DNA from: a virus | Virus record (IMG/VR): IMGVR_UViG_3300030104_000423 | Location: 1 to 21,643 of that record | Direction: 5' to 3' (one strand) | Length of the DNA stretch: 21,643 bases | Shown here: piece after piece, positions 6,584 to 13,000 of the stretch | Position numbering within the stretch: the first letter of the stretch is position 1 | Layout: each line of letters opens with the position of its first letter | The notes under the pieces: model-generated | What the model was told of the DNA's origin: nothing | Databases searched by the model: none | Seen by the model: the letters and a program-made list of their open reading frames with translations, nothing else | Translations under genes and position numbers: made by a program

Positions 6584-6948
6584 GTCATTTTGCTAAAGTC
6601 AGGAACAATATTGTAGAAGCGGTGATTGTTGCAGATCAAAATTTTATTGACTCTTTGCCATCTGAGTCTGGCGTAACGTGGGTGCAAACATCGTACAACA
6701 CATATGGTGGTGTACATCATGCGCCTAATTCAAATACACCTGATGGCGGTGTAGCGTTACGAAAAAATTATGCTGGAGTTGGTCATACTTATGACTCTGT
6801 GAGAGATGCTTTTTATGCACCACAACCTTACCCAAGTTGGAGTTTGAATGAAACATCTTGCATTTGGGAACCTCCAGTGGCTCACCCGAATGACGGAAAA
6901 TCTTATGTATGGGATGAGACAAACAGACAATGGGTTGAAATGACCTAA
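6580..6948 (+). CDS. Fibre-region conserved phage protein, SHFAKVRNNIV family (122 aa)
   Basis: The sequence begins MSHFAKVRNNIVEAVIVADQ. It continues with a Trp-rich central part, NTYGGVHH, then ALRKNYAGVGHTYDSVRDAFY and PYPSWSLNETSCIWEPP, and ends VWDETNRQWVEMT. I recall this pattern from many cyanophage and marine phage genomes, always near fibres and without an experimental function. It is rich in Trp/Tyr/Asn, with no TM segment. The start overlaps the stop of the glycine-rich gene (ATGA) and its stop shares a base with the oxygenase start (TAATG), linking all three. A fibre-associated structural or assembly role is likely. The alternative is a carbohydrate-contacting protein, for which the sequence gives no direct evidence. 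Confidence 0.78.
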   Translation: MSHFAKVRNNIVEAVIVADQNFIDSLPSESGVTWVQTSYNTYGGVHHAPNSNTPDGGVALRKNYAGVGHTYDSVRDAFYAPQPYPSWSLNETSCIWEPPVAHPNDGKSYVWDETNRQWVEMT

Positions 6949-7589
6949 TGCATTTAATAAAAGAAAATATTAATAACGGCCCCACACCTGTTTTGCTTAC
7001 AAAAAATACACATCCGTCTTTTATTGGGAGTTGGATTCTAGATGATTTATCTATTTGTGATCGTTTAATTGATTACGTTGAAGATAAAGAGGCAAAAAAA
7101 CAAGGCGAAATAAATCGAGGAGTTGTTGGTCATCAAGATACAGGGAGAATAGCTGTTGAGGAAGAAACAAAAGTTTCTTTTGAAAGAAGATTGTCTTTTC
7201 AACATAAAGTTTGTTGTGACTATTCGATTGAATTACAAAAGTGTTTGAATCTTTACTTAAAAGATTACCCTTTTGCAGATAAGGTTGCAGCGTTCAATGA
7301 CGGTGTAGATCAAGGTAACGTGCAAAAGTACCCGAAAGGTGGTGGTTTTTTTAAGTATCACACCGAAAGGTCATCGCTGCTGTATGCCCACAGGCATCTT
7401 GTATATATGACATATCTTAACGATGTAACGGAAGGTGGTGAAACAGAATTTGCACATCAGAAAGTAAAAGTTAAACCGCAAAAAGGTCTCACATTAATAT
7501 GGCCTTGTGATTGGACTCATTATCACAGAGGCATTCCTTCACAGACACAAGTCAAATACATTGCAACAGGTTGGTATTGTTATTCTTAA
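6948..7589 (+). CDS. 2-oxoglutarate/Fe(II) oxygenase, prolyl-4-hydroxylase type (213 aa)
   Basis: This family hydroxylates its substrates, often prolyl residues, using O2 and 2-oxoglutarate with one Fe(II). The C-terminal double-stranded beta-helix shows the signature residues. KYHTE (137-140) supplies His138 and Glu140 as HxE instead of the more common HxD. YLNDVTEGGETEF (156-168) is the typical bridging motif, HYHRG (191-195) supplies His193, and Lys203 in QVKYIATGW fits the 2-oxoglutarate carboxylate ligand. The N-terminal part (1-120) is helix-rich, as in many phage and bacterial P4H-like enzymes. The length is usual. The TAATG junction with the fibre-region gene upstream suggests co-translation. 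The substrate is unknown and could be a viral or host protein. The HxE form is unusual but occurs in known members. Confidence 0.85.
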   Translation: MHLIKENINNGPTPVLLTKNTHPSFIGSWILDDLSICDRLIDYVEDKEAKKQGEINRGVVGHQDTGRIAVEEETKVSFERRLSFQHKVCCDYSIELQKCLNLYLKDYPFADKVAAFNDGVDQGNVQKYPKGGGFFKYHTERSSLLYAHRHLVYMTYLNDVTEGGETEFAHQKVKVKPQKGLTLIWPCDWTHYHRGIPSQTQVKYIATGWYCYS

Positions 7590-7612
7590 TTAGTTAATGG
7601 CAGGGGTTTGTT

Positions 7613-7906
7613 ATGGAAATCAAGTTATCTAGTCTCATGAATCTTGCTCCTGCTTTGCTAGTCGGGGCTGGTTTGATTGCGAGCTACACCACGCTTGAGG
7701 CACAGTCACAGGAAAACGCAGAGGACATCAGTGAGTTAAGTGAACAGGTCGATGAGATCGAGGATGAGGTAAATCAGCTTCAAAACCAAATGACACGTTC
7801 TGAAATCATTCAACAAAACACCGCAGAAGACTTGAGCGATGTTAAAGCAGATACAAAGGTTATTCTCAACTTGTTGCAAAACCAACGCAGACCAACAGAA
7901 GATTAA
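7613..7906 (+). CDS. Single-TM protein with coiled coil, lysis-region (97 aa)
   Basis: A hydrophobic segment at residues 9-25 (MNLAPALLVGAGLIASY) is followed by an acidic heptad-like coiled coil, about residues 33-90. The coil includes EDISELSEQVDEIEDEV and repeated Gln/Asn/Ile positions. The membrane anchor plus soluble coil resembles small phage lysis or membrane-anchored proteins. It also superficially resembles an inner-membrane spanin, but there is no partner lipoprotein lipobox nearby, so that is not claimed. The ribosome site AGGGG lies six bases before the ATG. The gene starts the block that ends in the lysozyme. Orientation in the membrane cannot be told: the N-terminus is short, with Lys4 before the TM. 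Confidence 0.65.
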   Translation: MEIKLSSLMNLAPALLVGAGLIASYTTLEAQSQENAEDISELSEQVDEIEDEVNQLQNQMTRSEIIQQNTAEDLSDVKADTKVILNLLQNQRRPTED

Positions 7907-7907
7907 T

Positions 7908-8093
7908 GTGGCTACTGTTAAGGAGTCAATGACAAGGATCGACAATCATGAACGTGAATGTTCGATCCGTTACCAGAATATTGAAGATCGCCTTGGAGAA
8001 GGCTCTAAGCGGTTCGACAAATTAGAGCTAATGTTATGGGGAGTTTATCCGTTTATTATAACTGTATTGGCAGCATTCAAATGGATGGGATAA
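7908..8093 (+). CDS. XhlA/holin-like small membrane protein, GTG start (61 aa)
   Basis: I place the start at GTG 7908, overlapping the TAA of the previous gene. A frame beginning upstream at 7839 exists but overlaps the 97-residue gene by 68 bases. An ATG at 7929 has a good AAGGAG site but only three bases of spacing. The product has an amphipathic, charged N-terminal helix (about 9-40, with IRYQNIEDRLGEG and FDKLELM) and a single C-terminal TM segment (about 42-57, LMLWGVYPFIITVLAAF). This helix-then-TM form is that of hemolysin XhlA/holin-associated proteins, a family resemblance judged by pattern only. The ATG of the following gene abuts its stop directly. Confidence 0.5.
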   Translation: MATVKESMTRIDNHERECSIRYQNIEDRLGEGSKRFDKLELMLWGVYPFIITVLAAFKWMG

Positions 8094-8318
8094 ATGGAAA
8101 TCATAGTTTTTGCGCTTATTGTTCAGTTAAGCCCTGCCGATCCAGAAAAGGTTGCGGGTTATTACATGAATCAAAAGCATTGCGTCAACATTGCAAAAAT
8201 CCTCACGAAGAGAGAGGAGAACTATAAGCCTGCTTTAGCTTTCTGCAAACCTGCTTTTGTCGATCCCAACAAGGAGGAAATAGATGGCTACGCAAAAAAA
8301 ATTACAGCGAACCAGTAA
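8094..8318 (+). CDS. Small probably exported protein with two cysteines (74 aa)
   Basis: The N-terminus (2-12) is a short hydrophobic run, MEIIVFALIVQL, followed by SPADP. It could be a signal peptide or a weak anchor, although it lacks N-terminal Lys/Arg. The rest has Cys30 and Cys51, 21 residues apart, in a mostly alpha-type context (YMNQKHCVNIAKILTKRE and YKPALAFCKPAF). The two cysteines could pair in the periplasm, which is an inference. The ATG follows directly on the previous stop (TAAATG), and the gene overlaps the following one by about 35 bases, so it is a real but compact gene. The lysis-block position suggests an envelope role. The function is unknown. Confidence 0.55.
   Translation: MEIIVFALIVQLSPADPEKVAGYYMNQKHCVNIAKILTKREENYKPALAFCKPAFVDPNKEEIDGYAKKITANQ
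8271..8277 (+). promoter_or_regulatory. Strong Shine-Dalgarno before the EF-hand membrane protein
   Basis: AAGGAGG lies six bases before the ATG at 8284, inside the overlapping preceding gene. It is the best-matching ribosome site I noticed in the window and suggests independent, efficient initiation. Confidence 0.6.
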
Positions 8319-8607
8319 GTACGCCAAGTATGACCTTGACGGAGATGGCGAGGTAACTGACGAGGAACTGGAGCGTCATCAGCAGCTTGTCGAATTAGAA
8401 CTTCGTGAAGAAAAAGCAGACTCTCAAAGAAATATGGCGTGGGTAGCCATGATTTCTATGGTTCTGTTTTCTGTTTTCCTCATGTTACCCATGATGCCCG
8501 ACAGCAGGGTCAAGGCACTTTCTGATTTGCTTGGGCTGTTTTACATAGCTCAAGCGTCCATTGTGGCGGCTTATTTTGGAGCTACTGCTTTCATGAGTAG
8601 AAAGTAG
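8284..8607 (+). CDS. Two-TM protein with canonical EF-hand loop, candidate holin (107 aa)
   Basis: Residues 17-28 match the 12-position EF-hand loop (Asp17, Asp19, Asp21, Gly22, Val24, Glu28), so Ca2+ binding is likely. A helix continues to about 46. Two membrane segments follow, near 51-70 (WVAMISMVLFSVFLML) and 84-103 (GLFYIAQASIVAAYFGATAF), ending MSRK. I recall similar proteins in marine phages, often placed beside lysozyme-type genes. The predicted topology is soluble N-terminus, TM, short loop, TM and a short basic end. A holin role fits the size and neighbourhood, but the Holin_3TMs gene at 9054 is the better-supported holin. A calcium-sensing or gated membrane role is an inference only. 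The start has AAGGAGG six bases upstream. Confidence 0.65.
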   Translation: MATQKKLQRTSKYAKYDLDGDGEVTDEELERHQQLVELELREEKADSQRNMAWVAMISMVLFSVFLMLPMMPDSRVKALSDLLGLFYIAQASIVAAYFGATAFMSRK

Positions 8608-8608
8608 T

Positions 8609-9052
8609 GTGCTTGAGGAAATTGCAGCAGCAAACAAAGCGATTGATGTTATGCTTCAAAGCGTTAAGCATGGCAAAGACCTTTCTGCTTGCGCGGATTC
8701 ATGTGCAAACTACTTCAACAACAAATCAATTTTGGCAAGACGCTCTAATAAAAAGGGGCGTGGTAGTGCGCTCCAGAACTTTATGGAGTTGGAAAAACTT
8801 AGAGAAAAAGAAGCAGAACTAAGAACAACAATGAAACTGGCTGGAAGACCGGGCTTGTGGGAAGACTTTTTAGAATTTCAAAAGCAATGTAAAAGAGAAA
8901 GAATACGCCAAGAAAAACAACGGAAACAAGCTGAAAACGCAACGATGGCTCAAGTTATGCGATGGTTCAAATACATGATGGGAGCCACTGCTTCGCTTTT
9001 TAGTATGTTGATGGCGGTGATGGAATTCTTGAACGCAGCAAAAGGAGAATAG
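8609..9052 (+). CDS. Conserved phage protein with C-terminal TM, GTG start (147 aa)
   Basis: The N-terminal third (LEEIAAANKAIDVMLQSVKHG) and the motif AGRPGLWEDFLEFQ (78-91) are features I recall in a widespread phage protein family of unknown role. The middle is Lys/Arg/Glu-rich with heptad-like character (about 57-110). A hydrophobic C-terminal segment, FKYMMGATASLFSMLMAVMEFL (about 118-139), looks membrane-spanning. The start is GTG at 8609, with only AGAAAG as a weak ribosome site. A GTG at 8607 opens a competing 71-residue frame. That competing frame is rejected because its product is low-complexity and lacks any recognisable motif. The gene sits directly before the holin, so a lysis-related or membrane-associated role is possible. 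Confidence 0.65.
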   Translation: MLEEIAAANKAIDVMLQSVKHGKDLSACADSCANYFNNKSILARRSNKKGRGSALQNFMELEKLREKEAELRTTMKLAGRPGLWEDFLEFQKQCKRERIRQEKQRKQAENATMAQVMRWFKYMMGATASLFSMLMAVMEFLNAAKGE

Positions 9053-9053
9053 C

Positions 9054-9452
9054 ATGTTACAAGCGTTGATAGGGCCAGTAGCAGGGTTACTTGACAAGTT
9101 TATTGAGGACAAAGACACCAAAAATGCCTTGGCCCATGAAATTGGCACAATGGCACAAAAACATGCTCAGGAATTAGCAAAAGGCCAATTGGAAGTTAAC
9201 AAGGTAGAGGCTGCAAGTAAAAGCATGTTTGTCGCTGGCTGGAGGCCAGCAGTTGGATGGGTCTCGGTATTAGGTATGGCCTCAAACTACATTTTAATTC
9301 CATTTTCTAACTTTGGTTTAGCGTTGGCTAAATCTGATGTTGTCATACCTTTAATTGATACAACTACTATGATGCCTGTGTTAATGGGTATGTTGGGACT
9401 TGGTGCAATGAGAAGCGTTGAAAAAGTACAAGGGGTTTCAAGAGAAAAATGA
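9054..9452 (+). CDS. Holin, three-TM family (132 aa)
   Basis: The sequence has the hallmarks of the Holin_3TMs group found in phages and gene transfer agents. There is an N-terminal amphipathic part with PVAGLLDKFIEDKDTK (8-23), a helix with Lys/Ala and the motif SMFVAGWRPAVGWVSVLGM (57-75). Further hydrophobic segments lie at about 77-91 (SNYILIPFSNFGLAL) and 105-118 (MMPVLMGMLGLGAM), before a basic tail. Holins form the inner-membrane pores through which an unsecreted endolysin reaches the cell wall. The endolysin at 9960 has no signal peptide, which agrees. AAAGGAG lies six bases before the ATG. The Trp-Arg-Pro motif (63-65) is the key recognisable feature. Confidence in the family is high. 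Confidence 0.85.
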   Translation: MLQALIGPVAGLLDKFIEDKDTKNALAHEIGTMAQKHAQELAKGQLEVNKVEAASKSMFVAGWRPAVGWVSVLGMASNYILIPFSNFGLALAKSDVVIPLIDTTTMMPVLMGMLGLGAMRSVEKVQGVSREK

Positions 9453-9622
9453 TTGGCTGGTTATATGAGAAACATCTGAAGTTATTTTTCGGGCGTGAGT
9501 TCAAGCGTGTTCGTGCCAGAGATAAGAAAGGTCGCTATCTTGCTGATGACAAATCAACACCAGACAAGAATGAGGCGTATATTAATGTGTCTGCGGCTTT
9601 AAATGCAGGCAAAACAGACTGA
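9449..9622 (+). CDS. Small basic phage protein with DDxxTPDxNEA motif (57 aa)
   Basis: This complete 57-codon gene starts with ATG 9449, overlapping the holin stop by four bases (ATGA), and ends at the TGA whose last base begins the nuclease ATG. The protein starts MIGWLYEKHLKLFFGREFKR, which is basic and aromatic. It continues RDKKGRYLADD, then STPDKNEAY, and ends with a short helix. The 'KGRYLADDKSTPDKNEAY' segment is one I recall in small marine-phage ORFs. With no stop in frame, matched ATGA and TGATG junctions and a familiar motif, I regard it as a genuine gene. The function is unknown. Confidence 0.65.
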   Translation: MIGWLYEKHLKLFFGREFKRVRARDKKGRYLADDKSTPDKNEAYINVSAALNAGKTD

Positions 9623-9963
9623 TGCAGCCTTATGTTTATACCTGCGACTTGTTGAGAGTAGTAGATGGTGACACAATCGATGTAACCATCAGGCTGGGAT
9701 TTGATGTTGAATTGCGTAAACAGCGTCTCAGGTTATATGGTATAAATGCTTGGGAGTCCAGAACGAGGGACAAAGAGCATAAACGCAAAGGCTTGCTTGC
9801 AAAGAAAAGGCTCATAGAATTGTGTCCCGACAGACTGGTGATGCTTAGTCATGGCAGAGGCAAGTACGGTAGAATCCTTGCTACAATCTACACAGAAGAC
9901 AACAAAGACATTTGTCAGATTCTGGTTGACGAAGGTCATGCTTGGGAATATTTTGGTAAATGA
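9622..9963 (+). CDS. Staphylococcal nuclease-like (SNase) phage nuclease (113 aa)
   Basis: This enzyme family hydrolyses DNA or RNA with Ca2+. The fold signature is visible. VVDGDTIDV (13-21) matches the Asp-Gly-Asp start, and RLYGINAWESR (37-47) supplies Arg37 and Glu45, with the same eight-residue spacing as Arg35 and Glu43 of the S. aureus enzyme. GKYGRILATIY (80-90) supplies Arg84, equivalent to Arg87. The position of Asp40 is Asn42 here, as I align it, so one metal ligand may differ. The length is short for the family but covers the core OB fold. There is no signal peptide. The ATG overlaps the previous stop (TGATG). Possible roles are host DNA degradation or packaging-related trimming, and neither can be decided. 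Confidence 0.85.
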   Translation: MQPYVYTCDLLRVVDGDTIDVTIRLGFDVELRKQRLRLYGINAWESRTRDKEHKRKGLLAKKRLIELCPDRLVMLSHGRGKYGRILATIYTEDNKDICQILVDEGHAWEYFGK

Positions 9964-10394
9964 ACGCTACACGCTTTGTAAAATTAAAGATTATGCTTAG
10001 AAAGCACGAGGGTGTTAGAAAGCATGTGTACAAGTGCTCTGCTGGTTATGAAACAATAGGCGTAGGCAGAAACATTTCGGAATCAGGTCTGGGGCTAACA
10101 GAAGCAGAAATAGATCAAATGCTTTTAAATGACATTTACAGGGTGATTGGTGAGCTTTCTGAAGAGTATGACTGGTTTAATGATCTGGACGCTGTAAGGC
10201 GAGACGCAATGATCGACATAAGTTTTAACCTTGGACAAACAGTGCTTAGAAAGTTTGAGAAGGCGTTAGGTGCAATGGCAAACAAACGATACAACGAAGC
10301 CGCAGATAATTTTTTAGATAGCCGCTGGGCGCAACAAGTTGGGAACAGGGCTAAAGAACTTGCGTACATGATTCGTACAGGAGAATATCAATGA
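9960..10394 (+). CDS. T4-type lysozyme endolysin with Cys in place of catalytic Asp (144 aa)
   Basis: This is a phage lysozyme (GH24 muramidase) that cleaves the MurNAc-GlcNAc bond of peptidoglycan. The triad region reads MLRKHEGVRKHVYKCSAGYE followed by TIGVGRN. Glu17 matches T4 Glu11, Cys26 takes the place of Asp20, and Thr32 matches Thr26. The spacings of eight and five residues are those of the Glu-Asp/Cys-Thr pattern known in this family. The rest contains AMIDISFNLGQ, typical of the second lobe, and the length fits. No signal sequence is seen, so release depends on a holin such as the one at 9054. The start overlaps the nuclease stop (ATGA). Confidence 0.9.
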   Translation: MNATRFVKLKIMLRKHEGVRKHVYKCSAGYETIGVGRNISESGLGLTEAEIDQMLLNDIYRVIGELSEEYDWFNDLDAVRRDAMIDISFNLGQTVLRKFEKALGAMANKRYNEAADNFLDSRWAQQVGNRAKELAYMIRTGEYQ

Positions 10395-11149
10395 GTAAAG
10401 GTGGCTCAAGAAGAATGCCTCAGATGCCTGATGGTGGTATGCCACCACCTATGCCCCAGATTCCTATGCCGCCTCCCTCGCAGATGCCGCCAAGGAGAAG
10501 TCCACCGTTTAATCCTAAAGGAGGGATGCCTCCGATTATTGATGGCCCGATGCCACCCGTAACACCACCCCCTGCTCCAAATCGTGGGCCTGTCCCTTTA
10601 TACAATGACCCTCAACCCGTGGGGCCAACAACGGGGGCAACTGGAGGCTCGCCTGTTCCTTTATACAATCAAGAACCTGTTAATGTGGATACACTGCCCA
10701 TAAATGAAATAGCGGTTCCGCTTCCTATACTGGATGTTAATCCAGAGCCTCCCAGTCGGTTACCAATAAGACCCCCTGTTTTTAGAAATCCTCCTAGAGA
10801 TGGTGGTTTTTTGCCTCGTCCCAGCCCACCCTTTATGAGACCGCCTCGCCAAACACCACCTTCGTTGCCTTTTGCAAGAGATATGGCAAGGTTCAGGTAT
10901 GCTCCTCAAATGCGTAGAGAGGAACAAAGTTTATTTCCTAACCAGTCAGGAATAGCAAGTTTGATGGGACAGTCATACGGCAGGTCAATGAGTCGCCCTA
11001 ATTATCAACCGATGCGGCAACCGCCCATGAGAAGACCAATAATGCCAAGACCACCAAGTCGAGGAAAGGGAGGCGGTTATCGGCCTATGCCCAGACCGCC
11101 AAGTCGAGGCAAAGGCGGTGGCTTTCCACCAATTAGACCAATGAGATAG
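10391..11149 (+). CDS. Pro/Met-rich low-complexity virion-type protein (252 aa)
   Basis: Proline and methionine dominate residues 9-55 (MPPPMPQIPMPPPS and similar). A PVPLYN motif appears twice near residues 72 and 92. Pro/Arg-rich stretches continue to the end, where a 15-residue unit, MPRPPSRGKGGGYRP, is repeated from residue 218 to 247. Long disordered regions are expected and no enzyme motif is seen. A central segment with FARDMARFRYAPQMRREEQSL (about 157-178) may be a short folded helix. The ATG overlaps the lysozyme stop and AGGAG precedes it. The gene lies directly before the large tail gene, so a virion linker or assembly protein is likely. Its prolines make it a conceivable substrate of the oxygenase at 6948, a conjecture. 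Confidence 0.6.
   Translation: MSKGGSRRMPQMPDGGMPPPMPQIPMPPPSQMPPRRSPPFNPKGGMPPIIDGPMPPVTPPPAPNRGPVPLYNDPQPVGPTTGATGGSPVPLYNQEPVNVDTLPINEIAVPLPILDVNPEPPSRLPIRPPVFRNPPRDGGFLPRPSPPFMRPPRQTPPSLPFARDMARFRYAPQMRREEQSLFPNQSGIASLMGQSYGRSMSRPNYQPMRQPPMRRPIMPRPPSRGKGGGYRPMPRPPSRGKGGGFPPIRPMR
11042..11131 (+). repeat. Two tandem 45-bp Pro/Arg/Gly coding repeats
   Basis: Two copies of a 15-residue unit (MPRPPSRGKGGG plus three variable residues) follow each other at the 3' end of the Pro/Met-rich gene. The codons differ between the copies although most residues are the same. Confidence 0.75.
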
Positions 11150-11152
11150 ATT

Positions 11153-13000
11153 ATGGCTTTACGCAAAGTCAAATTTGCTCCGGGTGTCAACAAGGAAGGC
11201 ACTGACTACACAGCCGATCAGGGTTGGGTTGACTCTGATAAAATCAGATTCAGGCAGGGTAACCCAGAAAAGATCGGTGGTTGGCAAAAATACCTGTTAG
11301 ATTCCTTTGAAGGCGTTTGCAGATCCCTTCATGCGTGGTCAACTTTGTCGAGTGTAAAACATATCGGGGTTGGCACTAACCTAAAGTTTTATATCACAGA
11401 GGGTAACGCTTACAAAGACGTTACCCCTTTAAGGGTAACTACAAGCGCAGGTGATGTAACTTTTTCTGCAAGTAACGGGTCATCGACTCTTACCGTTACC
11501 GATTCAGGTCATGGTGCGGTTGTAAACGATTTTGTTACCTTCTCAGGTGCTGCAAGTTTAGGCGGGTTGATTATTGCCTCTGCTTTAAATCAGGAGTATC
11601 AGATTGCATCTGTTGCTGACGCAAACACTTATACCGTAACAGCAAAGGACACCAGTGGTAATACTCTTACCGCTAACGCCAGTGATTCTGGTAATGGTGG
11701 CGGTAGTGTTGTTGGTGCATATCAGATCAATACAGGACTTAATGCTTACGTTGCATCTCAAGGCTGGGGTGCAGGTGGCTGGGGGTTTGGTGCTTTTGGC
11801 TCTTCAACAGCAATTAGCTCTGGAAATCAATTAAGACTGTTTAGTCAGGATAACTTTGGGGAAGACCTCATCTTTAATGTCCGAGGTGGAGGTATTTTTT
11901 ATTCCGATGTTTCGGCAGGGTTGACCAATCGTGCAGTAAACATTACCGCTTTGAGCGGTGCATCCGATGCACCAACTGTTGCACTTCAGATAATGGTGTC
12001 TGATACAGATCAGCATGTAATTGCTTTTGGTTGTAACGCCATAGGTTCAAGCACTATAGACCCCTTGTTTGTTCGTTTTTCTACACAGGAAAGTGCAAGA
12101 GACTGGACACCAACAGCGACCAATACTGCTGGCGGTATCAGGATTAACTCTGGTTCTTTGATTGTCGGGGCGGTTCAGTCACGACAGGAAATAATTGTAT
12201 TTACTGATCGCAGTGTTCATTCGATGCGTTTTGTCGGGGGTGCTTTTGTTTTTGAGCTTTCCCTTATTTCAACCGATGTATCGATGATATCACCCAACGC
12301 GGGAATAGATGTTGGTGGTCAGGTGTATTTTATGGATGAAGGGGGCTTTTATGTTTATAACGGCTCTGTTCAAACGCTTCCATGCTCTGTTAAAAACCAT
12401 GTGTTTTCTAACTTAAATAAGAGTCAGGCGTATAAGGTGTTTGCCGCTGAGAACTCAGCGTACTCTGAAGTTACTTGGTTTTATCCAGTAGGCACTGGTA
12501 ATACAGAAATAACAAACTATGTGACGTATGATTACGCAGAAAACCTCTGGTCTATAGGCACTCTAGAAAGAGGTGCATGGAACGATTATGGGTCAGGCAC
12601 AGCACCACTTGCGGCTAGTGTTATTACCAGTTCAAACGAAAACTATTTATACGAGCATGAAACAGGTCATGATGATGACGGTTCTGCCATGACTGCTTTC
12701 ATAGAGTCGGGTGATCTTGAGATAAATGACGGTGAAAGTTTCATGTTTGTTAACAGGATAATACCAGACTTTACGTTCTCTGGTGCTGACCCAGAAGTTA
12801 ATTTAACCCTCAAAGGAAGAAATTATCCCTTGGAAACCACTACGACCCTGTCGTCTGCTACTGTCAACCAGTCAACAACAGAGTCACATGTGCGAGCAAG
12901 GGCCAGACATCCTGTGCTAAGAATCGAAAGTTCAGGCACTGGGTACGGCTGGCGGTTGGGTACGTTACGATTTCAGATCAGACAAGACGGTAGACGATAA
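11153..13000 (+). CDS. Large tail / stabilisation-type virion protein (615 aa)
   Basis: The N-terminus has VKFAPGVNKEGTDYTADQGW, and residues 28-45 contain DSDKIRFRQGNPEKIGGW. I recall this start from large phage structural proteins located after adaptors, and I consider a P22 gp10-like (tail hub/stabilisation) role by position. The rest is beta-rich. It includes a Trp-Gly motif around residues 204-213 (GWGAGGWGFGAFG), a repeat-rich part with alternating Thr/Ser/Val (about 100-180), a VHSMRFVGGAFVFELSLI segment near residue 350, and NLWSIGTLERGAW at about 464. A C-terminal region has LTLKGRNYPLE and a basic end. There is no TM segment. The gene starts three bases after the previous stop. Structural is confident and gp10-like is tentative. 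Confidence 0.65.
   Translation: MALRKVKFAPGVNKEGTDYTADQGWVDSDKIRFRQGNPEKIGGWQKYLLDSFEGVCRSLHAWSTLSSVKHIGVGTNLKFYITEGNAYKDVTPLRVTTSAGDVTFSASNGSSTLTVTDSGHGAVVNDFVTFSGAASLGGLIIASALNQEYQIASVADANTYTVTAKDTSGNTLTANASDSGNGGGSVVGAYQINTGLNAYVASQGWGAGGWGFGAFGSSTAISSGNQLRLFSQDNFGEDLIFNVRGGGIFYSDVSAGLTNRAVNITALSGASDAPTVALQIMVSDTDQHVIAFGCNAIGSSTIDPLFVRFSTQESARDWTPTATNTAGGIRINSGSLIVGAVQSRQEIIVFTDRSVHSMRFVGGAFVFELSLISTDVSMISPNAGIDVGGQVYFMDEGGFYVYNGSVQTLPCSVKNHVFSNLNKSQAYKVFAAENSAYSEVTWFYPVGTGNTEITNYVTYDYAENLWSIGTLERGAWNDYGSGTAPLAASVITSSNENYLYEHETGHDDDGSAMTAFIESGDLEINDGESFMFVNRIIPDFTFSGADPEVNLTLKGRNYPLETTTTLSSATVNQSTTESHVRARARHPVLRIESSGTGYGWRLGTLRFQIRQDGRR

Noticed and set aside
5660-6948. Possible diversity-generating retroelement target in the fibre genes
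   Set aside because: No reverse transcriptase and no near-identical template repeat with adenine-specific changes is visible in this window.
7613-8318. Spanin pair for the 97-residue and 74-residue proteins
   Set aside because: The second protein lacks a lipobox cysteine after the hydrophobic part, so a two-component spanin is not supported.
8607-8822. 71-residue GTG frame overlapping the 147-residue gene
   Set aside because: It has no recognisable motif, while the 8609 frame has the GRPGLWEDF motif and a TM segment and runs to the holin gene.
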